Assembly (NCBI RefSeq): GCF_018129085.1
Contig: NZ_JAAGBB010000004.1
Location: 62,001-126,000 of the forward strand
Length of the DNA: 64,000 bases
Direction: 5' to 3'
Origin: Plastoroseomonas hellenica
GTDB taxonomy: Bacteria; Pseudomonadota; Alphaproteobacteria; Acetobacterales; Acetobacteraceae
The notes under the pieces are model-generated. The model had not been told where the DNA came from. It did no database searches and saw only the letters and a program-made list of their open reading frames with translations. The translations under genes were made by a program, and so were the position numbers. Of this stretch, positions 44,738-51,549 are shown one piece after another. Position 1 is the stretch's first letter. Each line of letters begins with the position of its first letter.

Positions 44738-45732
44738 GGGCCGGCCCCATGGATGCGCCGCTGCTTCAAGCCGAAGGGCTGGTCCGCCGCTACTGGATGC
44801 GCCGCGGCCTCTTCGGCCGTCCCGCCGAGGTGCGCGCGGTCGATGGGGTATCGCTGACCCTGGAACGTGGCCGCACGCTGGGCCTGGTCGGCGAATCCGG
44901 CTGCGGCAAGTCGACCACCGGGCGGCTGGTGCTGGGGCTGGAGACGCCGGACGAAGGTCGTGTCGCCTTCCAGGGCAGCGCCCTGCCGGCACCCGGCAGC
45001 CGCGCCTGGCGGGCGCAACGCGCGCGCATGCAGATGGTGTTCCAGGATCCGCTCGGCGCGCTGGACCGTCGCCTGCCAATCGGCGCCCAGGTACGGGAAC
45101 CGCTCGACATCCATGCCGTCGGCGACGCCGGCGCGCGGGACGCCCGGGTGATGGAACTGCTGCGCGCCACCGGCCTGCGCCCGGAGCATGCCGAGCGCTA
45201 TCCGCATGAGCTCTCCGGCGGCCAGCGCCAGCGCGCGGTGCTGGCGCGTGCGCTCGCCACCGACCCCGCGCTGCTGGTCTGCGACGAGCCGATCAGCGCG
45301 CTCGACGTCTCCATCCAGGCGCAGGTGATGAACCTGCTGGTCGAGCTGCAGCAGCGCTTCGGCACCGCCATCCTGTTCATCAGCCACGACCTGCGCGCGG
45401 TGCGCCAGGTCAGCCACCGCGTGGCGGTCATGTATCTCGGCCGCATCGTCGAGGAGGGCGAGCCGGACGAGGTGCTGCACGCGCCGGCGCACCCCTATGC
45501 GCAGGCGCTGGTCTCCGCCATTCCGCATCCCGGGCGCCGCGGCAACCGCGTCCTGCTGCAGGGCGATCCGCCGAACCCGGCCGACCGCCCCTCCGGCTGC
45601 GCCTTCCATCCGCGCTGCCCGGTCGCCACCGCCCTCTGCGCACGGGAGGCGCCCGAGCTGAAGAGGCGCGGCGATGGCCGCCTGGTCGCGTGCCACCTGG
45701 CGCATGACACGCCACTCGCGAAGGCTGCCTGA
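44734..45732 (+). CDS. oligopeptide-type ABC ATPase (DppF/OppF-like)
   Basis: 332-residue ATPase: Walker [10 protein letters not shown], signature LSGGQRQRA, Walker B LLVCDEPISALDV, C-terminal PSGCAFHPRCPVATALC motif. The start overlaps the previous stop (ATGA); an ATG five codons later (44749) is an alternative. Heterodimer partner of the preceding ATPase for energising the dipeptide-type permease. Confidence 0.93.
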   Translation: MRAGPMDAPLLQAEGLVRRYWMRRGLFGRPAEVRAVDGVSLTLERGRTLGLVGESGCGKSTTGRLVLGLETPDEGRVAFQGSALPAPGSRAWRAQRARMQMVFQDPLGALDRRLPIGAQVREPLDIHAVGDAGARDARVMELLRATGLRPEHAERYPHELSGGQRQRAVLARALATDPALLVCDEPISALDVSIQAQVMNLLVELQQRFGTAILFISHDLRAVRQVSHRVAVMYLGRIVEEGEPDEVLHAPAHPYAQALVSAIPHPGRRGNRVLLQGDPPNPADRPSGCAFHPRCPVATALCAREAPELKRRGDGRLVACHLAHDTPLAKAA

Positions 45733-45750
45733 GATGAGAGCCTATCTCTG

Positions 45751-46686
45751 ATGTTCCGCTTCTTCGGCTTCCGCGCGCTGCGCGCCGCGATCACCATCGT
45801 GATGGTCGTGACCTTCGCCTTCGTCGTGCTCCGCCTCTCCGGCGATCCGGCGCTGCTCATCATGTCGGTCGATGCGCCGCCGGAGGCGGTCGCGGCCTTC
45901 CGCACCTCCTGGGGCCTCGATGAGCCGCTCTGGGTGCAATATGTGAGGTATTTCGCGGCAATCTTCGAAGGCGATCTCGGCCGTTCGATGCGCGATGGCC
46001 GGCCGGCGCTCGATCTGGTGGTGGAGCGCATCCCGGCGACGCTCGCACTCACCATCCCGGCACTTTTCATCAAGCTCGGCCTCGGCATCCCTGCCGGCAT
46101 CACCGCGGCGCTGCACCGGAACTCGCTGCTCGATCGTACCGTAATGGCGCTGGCCGTCGCCGGCTTCACGGTGCCGTCCTTCGTGCTCGGGCTGCTGCTG
46201 GTGCTGCTCTTTGCCGTGCAGCTCGGCTGGCTGCCCTCGGGCGGGCAGGAGAGCTGGCGGCATGCCATCCTGCCGGTGGTCACGCTCGGCATCGGCGGCG
46301 CTGCGGTGCTGGCGCGCTTCACCCGCAGCGCGATGCTGGAGGTGCTGGGCCAGCCCTATATTCGCACCGCCAGTGCCAAGGGTGTGCCCTGGCGCCAAGT
46401 GGTGCGCGGCCATGCACTGCCGAACGCCGCGATCCCGACGGTCACCATCATCGGCTTCATGGTCGGCAGCCTGATCGCCGGCGCGGTGGTGGTGGAGAGC
46501 GTCTTCTCCTGGCCCGGTGTCGGCCGGCTGCTGGTGGTCGCCGTCGCCAACCGCGACCTGGCCGTCGTGCAATGCATCCTGCTGCTGGTGGCTGCGACCA
46601 TGGTGACCGCCAACATGATCGTGGATCTGCTCTATGGCCTGCTCGATCCGCGGCTGCGCAACGCGCCGCGCGGCGCGGGAGGTTGA
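45751..46686 (+). CDS. dipeptide-type ABC permease (DppB-like)
   Basis: 311-residue inner-membrane permease with a first helix near residues 10-30 (ALRAAITIVMVVTFAFVVLRL) and the binding-protein-dependent transport domain. The EAA loop region YIRTASAKGVPWRQVVRGHALPN contacts the ATPases. In this family order (receptors, D, F, B, C) the ATPases precede the permeases. Confidence 0.93.
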   Translation: MFRFFGFRALRAAITIVMVVTFAFVVLRLSGDPALLIMSVDAPPEAVAAFRTSWGLDEPLWVQYVRYFAAIFEGDLGRSMRDGRPALDLVVERIPATLALTIPALFIKLGLGIPAGITAALHRNSLLDRTVMALAVAGFTVPSFVLGLLLVLLFAVQLGWLPSGGQESWRHAILPVVTLGIGGAAVLARFTRSAMLEVLGQPYIRTASAKGVPWRQVVRGHALPNAAIPTVTIIGFMVGSLIAGAVVVESVFSWPGVGRLLVVAVANRDLAVVQCILLLVAATMVTANMIVDLLYGLLDPRLRNAPRGAGG

Positions 46687-46689
46687 ACG

Positions 46690-47559
46690 ATGAGTGACGC
46701 CGCCCTCGCCACGCCCACCCGCCGCCATGCGACGCCGCGCCTGCCGCCGCCATTGGTGATGTTCGCGATCGGCTGGGTGGTGCTGATGCTCGGCATCGCG
46801 CTGCTGGCCGACGTCATCGCGCCCTATAGCTACACCGCACTCGACCTGCGCAACCGCCTGTCGCCGCCGATCGGCTTCGGCGGCGTCTGGATCCATGGCC
46901 TCGGCACCGACGAGCTCGGGCGCGATGTGCTGTCGCGACTGATCTATTCCATCCGCATGTCGTTGCTGATCGCTTTCGGCGCCACCATCATCGGCGCCGC
47001 GCTCGGTACCTCGCTCGGCTTCCTGGCGGCGCATTTCCGCGGCATCGTCGAACAGGCAGTGATGGCGCTGGTCGATTTCTCGGCCTCGATCCCCTTCTTG
47101 ATCCTGGCCCTTGCCGTGCTCGCCTTCTTCGGCAACTCCCTGACGCTCTTCATCTGCCTGCTCGGGCTGCACGCCTGGGAGCGCTATGCCCGCATTGCCC
47201 GCGGCCTCGCGATCAGCGCGGGATCCCAGGGCTATGCGGCGGCGGTGCGCCAGCTCGGTGCCACGCCCTGGCGCATCTATGGCCGCCACGTCCTGCCGAA
47301 CATTGCCTCCACGCTCATCGTCTCGATGACCCTCGCCTTCCCGGAGATCATCCTGTTGGAAAGCGGCCTGTCCTTCCTCGGCCTCGGCGTGCAGCCGCCG
47401 GAGACCTCGCTCGGCTCCATGGTCGGCTACGGGCGCGAATACCTGACCCGCGCGCCCTGGATCCTGCTGTCGCCGGCGGCGGTAATCGTGTTCACCACCT
47501 TCTCGGTGTCGGTGCTGGGGGATTGGCTGCGGGACAGGCTGGATCCGACCTTGCGTTGA
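46690..47559 (+). CDS. dipeptide-type ABC permease (DppC-like)
   Basis: 289-residue permease. An N-terminal helix (VMFAIGWVVLMLGIALLADVIAPY), the GTDELGRDVLSRLIY motif typical of DppC/OppC, and the EAA loop GYAAAVRQLGATPWRIYGRHVLPN. It starts 3 bases after the DppB stop and ends the operon; a large hairpin repeat follows 8 bases later and probably terminates transcription. Confidence 0.93.
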   Translation: MSDAALATPTRRHATPRLPPPLVMFAIGWVVLMLGIALLADVIAPYSYTALDLRNRLSPPIGFGGVWIHGLGTDELGRDVLSRLIYSIRMSLLIAFGATIIGAALGTSLGFLAAHFRGIVEQAVMALVDFSASIPFLILALAVLAFFGNSLTLFICLLGLHAWERYARIARGLAISAGSQGYAAAVRQLGATPWRIYGRHVLPNIASTLIVSMTLAFPEIILLESGLSFLGLGVQPPETSLGSMVGYGREYLTRAPWILLSPAAVIVFTTFSVSVLGDWLRDRLDPTLR

Positions 47560-47567
47560 CGGACTAC

Positions 47568-47701
47568 GGGGGAATGAATTCCCCCGCACCCCCTTCTTCT
47601 ATTTTTGCCAATTGGCGCCGGCCACGGCGGCCAGCACCAATTGATAAAAAGGAAAGAATGGGGGTCGGACGTATACGTCCGGCGGGGAAATTCATTTCCC
47701 C
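47568..47701. repeat. 134-bp nested inverted-repeat element between convergent genes
   Basis: The ends GGGGGAATGAATTCCCCC (47568-47585) and GGGGAAATTCATTTCCCC (47684-47701) are each nearly palindromic and are inverted copies of each other. Moving inward, the whole left arm pairs with the right arm (ACCCCCTTCTT..TTTTTGCCAATTGGCGCCGGCC against its complement). The right arm has one insertion, a perfect palindrome CGGACGTATACGTCCG at 47666-47681. It likely folds as a long hairpin in RNA from either side and ends both the dpp operon and the convergent dehydrogenase gene. No gene inside. Confidence 0.8.
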
Positions 47702-47707
47702 AGCTCT

Positions 47708-48781
47708 TCAGGCGTTCGCGCCCTTGATCGCCGCAACAACCGCCGCGGTTACCTCCGCCGTCATGGCCTTTCCGCCCACATCGGCGGTCAGCACGCCATC
47801 GGCGCAGACCTGCTCCACCGCGGTCATCAGACGCCGCGCCGCCGGCGCCTCGCCCAAATGCTCCAGCATCATCGCCGCCGTCCAGAAGGTGGCGACTGGA
47901 TTGGCGATCCCTTTGCCCGCGATGTCGAAGGCCGAGCCATGGATCGGCTCGAACATCGAAGGGTGCCGGCGCTCGGGGTCGAGATTGGCGGTCGGCGCGA
48001 CGCCGAGCGAGCCGGCGACCGCGCCTGCCAGGTCGCTCAGGATATCAGCGTGCAGGTTGGTCGCGACGACCGTGTCGATGCTGCCGGGCTTGCGCACCAT
48101 GCGTGCGGCCATGGCGTCCACCAGTTCCTTGTCCCAGGTCACGTCAGGGAAGTCGCGCGCGACCTCGGCGGCGATCTCGTCCCAGAACACCATGCCATGG
48201 CGCTGGGCATTGGACTTTGTGACGACGGTCAGCAGCTTGCGCGGGCGGGAGGCCGCGATGCGGAAGGCGGTGCGCATAATGCGGGTGACGCCGACGCGGG
48301 TGAAGATCGCGGTCTCGGTCGCGATCTCCTCGGGGTGACCGCGATGGGCGCGACCGCCATGGCCGGCATATTCCCCCTCGCTGTTCTCGCGCACGATCAC
48401 CCAGTCGATATCGCCCGGGTTCACGGCGCGCAGCGGGCTGGTGAGGCCCGGCAACACGCGGGTCGGGCGGATATTCGCGTATTGGTCGAAGCCCTGGCAG
48501 ATCTTCAGCCTGAGGCCCCAGAGGGTGATGTCGTCCGGCAGGTCCTTGTCGCCGACCGCGCCGAAGAAGATCGCATCGAACCCCTTCAACGTCTCCAGCC
48601 CATCCTCCGGCATCATCCGGCCAGTGGCACGGTAGTAGTCGCTGCCCCAGGGGAAATCCTCGACATCCAGCGCGAAGCCGCCGTCGCGTTCGGCGAGCGC
48701 GCGCAAGACTTCGAGCCCGGCGGGAATCACTTCCTTGCCGATGCCGTCGGCGGGAATGGCGGCGATACGATGGCGACGCAT
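47708..48781 (-). CDS. ttuC: tartrate dehydrogenase/decarboxylase-like (TtuC family)
   Basis: 357-residue isocitrate/isopropylmalate dehydrogenase family enzyme using NAD+ and Mn2+. The N-terminus HRIAAIPADGIGKEV, the VRENSEGEYAGHGG substrate loop, TKSNAQRHGMVFWDE with the catalytic Lys, and the FEPIHGSAFDIAGKGIANP block match tartrate/malate dehydrogenases (TtuC). It oxidises tartrate or decarboxylates malate. The frame is open 34 codons further upstream but the ATG at 48781 gives the family N-terminus. Confidence 0.9.
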   Translation of the reverse strand: MRRHRIAAIPADGIGKEVIPAGLEVLRALAERDGGFALDVEDFPWGSDYYRATGRMMPEDGLETLKGFDAIFFGAVGDKDLPDDITLWGLRLKICQGFDQYANIRPTRVLPGLTSPLRAVNPGDIDWVIVRENSEGEYAGHGGRAHRGHPEEIATETAIFTRVGVTRIMRTAFRIAASRPRKLLTVVTKSNAQRHGMVFWDEIAAEVARDFPDVTWDKELVDAMAARMVRKPGSIDTVVATNLHADILSDLAGAVAGSLGVAPTANLDPERRHPSMFEPIHGSAFDIAGKGIANPVATFWTAAMMLEHLGEAPAARRLMTAVEQVCADGVLTADVGGKAMTAEVTAAVVAAIKGANA

Positions 48782-48803
48782 GGAGATGGCCTCTGGCAGT
48801 GGG

Positions 48804-49211
48804 TCAGGAACGCCGGCTGGCAAGCGCGCCACCGGCCACGAGGAAATCGGCGGAACGCTCGCTGAAGGCGCAGGCGACGTCATGCACCAGCGCGACGCGC
48901 AGCAAGGCCTTCACATCGACGTCGTGGGGCATCGGCGTCAGCGGGTCGACGAAGAAGATCAGCGCGTCGATGCGCCCTTCCGCGATCAGCGCGCCGATCT
49001 GCTGGTCACCGCCGAGCGGGCCGCTCAGCACCGTGCATACCGCGACATCGGGACATTCGCGCTGGACCATGCTGCCGGTGGTCGCGGTGGCGACGACCTC
49101 GCAGGTGGTGAGCGTCGCGCGATGGCGCGCCACCCAGACGGTCATGGCGGGTTTCAGCCGATCATGCGCGACGAGCGCGACCCGTGCGCCGCCTTTCGCC
49201 TGACTGGCCAT
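48804..49211 (-). CDS. mgsA: methylglyoxal synthase
   Basis: 135-residue enzyme converting dihydroxyacetone phosphate to methylglyoxal and phosphate, an overflow route of glycolysis. VALVAHDRLK at the N-terminus, GPLGGDQQIGALIAEGRIDALIFFVDPL and the HDVACA motif are diagnostic and hold the catalytic Asp/His residues. GGGAGGCGAGG precedes the ATG at 49211. It is 22 bases upstream of the dehydrogenase gene on the same strand. Confidence 0.92.
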   Translation of the reverse strand: MASQAKGGARVALVAHDRLKPAMTVWVARHRATLTTCEVVATATTGSMVQRECPDVAVCTVLSGPLGGDQQIGALIAEGRIDALIFFVDPLTPMPHDVDVKALLRVALVHDVACAFSERSADFLVAGGALASRRS

Positions 49212-49324
49212 CCTCGCCTCCCGCTGCATTGCACCGGGAGGGGTAGCAGGCGGAGCGGTGGGCGGCCAAGGGTGCAGGGCTGATCGGCGCCGCCCTGCCC
49301 GAAAGGCTTGAAGCGGAACGCCCT

Positions 49325-49392
49325 TGGCCCCACCCTGAGTGGCCAGGTCGTCCTTCGTTCTGGGGGGCATCTTCACCCACTCGGGTGATGCC
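49325..49392 (+). promoter_or_regulatory. two consecutive hairpins upstream of a small gene
   Basis: Hairpin 1: TGGCCCCAC pairs with GTGGCCA (49325-49345). Hairpin 2: GGCAT plus CACCC pairs with GGGTG plus ATGCC (49366-49392) around the loop ACTC. They lie in the 222-bp spacer between divergent mgsA and the gene starting at 49434. They could be a structured 5' leader or a small RNA; no known riboswitch class was recognised. Confidence 0.35.
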
Positions 49393-49433
49393 ATCCGGAC
49401 GGGATGCGCCCTGGTGAAAGGCTGACGCGGACA

Positions 49434-49658
49434 ATGTGGAACGAGCCCTATCTCGAGACCTGCTGCCGCTCGGCGCTGCACCGGCTGACCCTGGTCGCGA
49501 CGCATGGCAGGCCGCCCGGGCTGAAGGACGGCCCCTGCCTGGATCGGCTGACCGGCATGGGCCTGGCGCGTCCCCGCGCGGATGGCCGCTTCGAGATCAC
49601 CGATGCCGGCCGCGCACGGCACGCCATTGAGATCCTGCGCCGGAGCAGCGCCGCCTAG
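49434..49658 (+). CDS. small winged-helix-like hypothetical protein
   Basis: 74 residues (MWNEPYLETCCRSALHRLTLV...). The end ...LTGMGLARPRADGRFEITDAGRARHAIEIL resembles the recognition-wing part of winged-helix domains (an 'L..GLA......ITDAG' pattern), but the protein is too short for a full regulator. The ATG at 49434 is chosen as the first sensible start. It precedes the S24 gene by 53 bases and might be cotranscribed. Not assigned to a family. Confidence 0.55.
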   Translation: MWNEPYLETCCRSALHRLTLVATHGRPPGLKDGPCLDRLTGMGLARPRADGRFEITDAGRARHAIEILRRSSAA

Positions 49659-49711
49659 GACATCCAGGCCCTCCCATTGTGCTCGGCCCGCGAACCTAGG
49701 ATATTATACCC

Positions 49712-50356
49712 ATGCGCCATGACGACATCTGGCGGGCCCTCGACGCCTTGGCGGCCGAGAATGGGCTTTCGGCCTCCGGCCTCGCCCGCAAAGCGGGGCT
49801 CGATCCCACCGCCTTCAACCCGTCCAAGCGTGCCGGGGCTGACGGCCGCGCCCGCTGGCCTTCGACCGAAAGCATCGCCAAGGTCCTCGACGCCACCAGC
49901 ACCGGTATCGAAGCCTTCGCCGACCTCGTCACCGGCCAGCGGGCGCTGCCCAGCGGCCGCGCGCCGGCACGGCGGCACCTCCCCCTGATCGGCTTCGCGC
50001 AGGCCAGTAGCGACGGCTATTTCGACGAAGGCGGCTTTCCCGTCGGCGGCGGCTGGGACGAGATCTCGATGCCCGAGGTCGCCGACCCTCATGCCTACGC
50101 GCTCGAGATCTCCGGCGATTCCATGGAGCCGGTGCTGCGCGACGGCGACACCATCATCGTCTCCCCCGCCGCCCCGGTCCGCCGCGGCGACCGCGTGGTG
50201 GTGCGCACCGCCAAGAGTGAGGTGATGGCCAAGGAGTTGGCGCGGCAATCCGCTCGCCGGATCGAGCTGAAGAGCCTCAACCCGGCGCATCCGAACTACA
50301 CCTTCGACCTCGGGGACATCACCTGGATGCACCGGGTGGTGTGGTTGAGTCAGTAG
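49712..50356 (+). CDS. HTH/S24-peptidase LexA-like repressor
   Basis: 214-residue protein: an N-terminal XRE-type DNA-binding domain (about 1-75, SASGLARKAGLDPTAFNPSKR) and a C-terminal S24 autoprotease domain. The catalytic pair is Ser137 in GDSMEP and Lys174 in MAKEL, a spacing of 37 residues, the same as in LexA. Such proteins cleave themselves upon RecA activation or related stress; many are prophage-type or stress repressors. No SOS genes are adjacent, so targets are unknown. This is probably a chromosomal S24 regulator, not LexA itself. Confidence 0.88.
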   Translation: MRHDDIWRALDALAAENGLSASGLARKAGLDPTAFNPSKRAGADGRARWPSTESIAKVLDATSTGIEAFADLVTGQRALPSGRAPARRHLPLIGFAQASSDGYFDEGGFPVGGGWDEISMPEVADPHAYALEISGDSMEPVLRDGDTIIVSPAAPVRRGDRVVVRTAKSEVMAKELARQSARRIELKSLNPAHPNYTFDLGDITWMHRVVWLSQ

Positions 50357-50397
50357 TTTTTTGAGGCCTCAAGTGCCGGCGCGTTAGCTTTCATTGT

Positions 50398-50551
50398 CCT
50401 CAGACGCCGGCGGCCGCATCCGCGGCCTTGGCTTACACGCTGTCAGGGCGGCATTGGCGACATCTGTCGGTCGCGCGCGGGGCCGCATTCGCGGCCCCGG
50501 AGCATCGGCTCCGCCTCGCTCCGCAGAAACCAACGGCGGCCTTCGGCCGCA
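50398..50551 (+). repeat. copy B of the ~150-bp dispersed multi-hairpin repeat
   Basis: Aligns with the complement of 2159-2309. It contains the palindromes GCCGCATCCGCGGC, GGGGCCGCATTCGCGGCCCC and GCGGCCTTCGGCCGC at matching places. It fills the spacer between the convergent S24 and isoaspartyl methyltransferase genes; copy A also lies between convergent genes, which suggests an RNA 3'-end function. Confidence 0.7.
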
Positions 50552-50562
50552 CTCCTTTCCGA

Positions 50563-51549
50563 TCAGGTCGGTGGCGCGGTCTCGGCCGCCGGCTCCGCGG
50601 CGGGCGTCGGGTCGGCCGCGGCAGGCGCCGGTGCCGTGCTGGTGGAGGCCGGCGTGGCGCCCGGCTGCGGGCGCGCGGCGGTTGGGGTCTGGGGGGCCGG
50701 CGGGGCCGGGCGGCGCTGCATCTCGCCGGTCATCGGGATGAAGTAGACGCCGACATCCTTGCGGCTGCGCACGCGCCCTTCCTCGTCCTTCGTGTAGATG
50801 TAGAGGAACTGGCCGCGCCGGAAGGGCTGCCCGATCGGGATCAGCATCCGCCCGCCGGGCTTGAGCTGCGCCAGCAGCGCTGGCGGCACGTATTGCGCGG
50901 CACAGGTGACGATGATGGTGTCGAAGCCACCCTGCACCTCAGGCCAGCCGAAGAAGCCGTCGCCGACCCGTGTCTCGATATTGGTGTAGCCGAGCGGCGC
51001 GAAGATGCGCTGCACGGCGCGGCCCAGCGGCTGGATGATCTCGATCGAATATTGCCGCGCCACGATCCGCGACAGCAGCGAGGACTGGAAGCCACTGCCG
51101 GTGCCGATCTCCAGCACCACGTGATCGGGCTTCGGATCGCAGGCCTGGGTCATATAGGCCTGCCCGAGATAATCCGAGAGCGCCGAGCCGTAGCCGAGCG
51201 CCCAGGGCTTCGCGTCCGCCTCCCAAGCGTCGAGCGGCGTCGCGCGGCCGCCTTCGTACATGTAGTGGAAATACTCGCGCGGCACCTCGGCGAAGGCGCG
51301 CAGCACCGCCGGATCGGCCGCGCCGAAACGGGTGCGGAGATAGCTCTCGATGCGGCGCAGCCCGTCCTGGCGGCGTTGCTGGATGGTCCGGAAACCGGCC
51401 TCGTTCAGCCCCGTCTCGCGCCCGGACGCGCGCATGGCGGCGAGGTAGGCGGCATGGGTCCAACCCCCGCTCGCCTGCTGCGCCTCGGCGACCGCGGGCA
51501 GCACGAGACCAGCGCCAGCGGCAAGGAAATGGCGACGTCCGAAGGTCAT
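50563..51549 (-). CDS. pcm: exported protein-L-isoaspartate O-methyltransferase
   Basis: 328 residues. A Tat-like signal peptide (GRRHFLAAGAGLVLPAVAEAQ) is unusual, since Pcm is normally cytoplasmic. The SAM site is VVLEIGTGSGFQSSLLS; DGFFGWPEVQGGFDTIIVTCAAQYVP and LKPGGRMLIPIG are Pcm blocks. The last 50 residues are Ala/Pro/Thr-rich and disordered. The start at 51549 overlaps the stop of the upstream membrane protein gene (ATGA). It may repair damaged envelope proteins, but how SAM would reach it outside the cytoplasm is unclear. Confidence 0.85.
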   Translation of the reverse strand: MTFGRRHFLAAGAGLVLPAVAEAQQASGGWTHAAYLAAMRASGRETGLNEAGFRTIQQRRQDGLRRIESYLRTRFGAADPAVLRAFAEVPREYFHYMYEGGRATPLDAWEADAKPWALGYGSALSDYLGQAYMTQACDPKPDHVVLEIGTGSGFQSSLLSRIVARQYSIEIIQPLGRAVQRIFAPLGYTNIETRVGDGFFGWPEVQGGFDTIIVTCAAQYVPPALLAQLKPGGRMLIPIGQPFRRGQFLYIYTKDEEGRVRSRKDVGVYFIPMTGEMQRRPAPPAPQTPTAARPQPGATPASTSTAPAPAAADPTPAAEPAAETAPPT

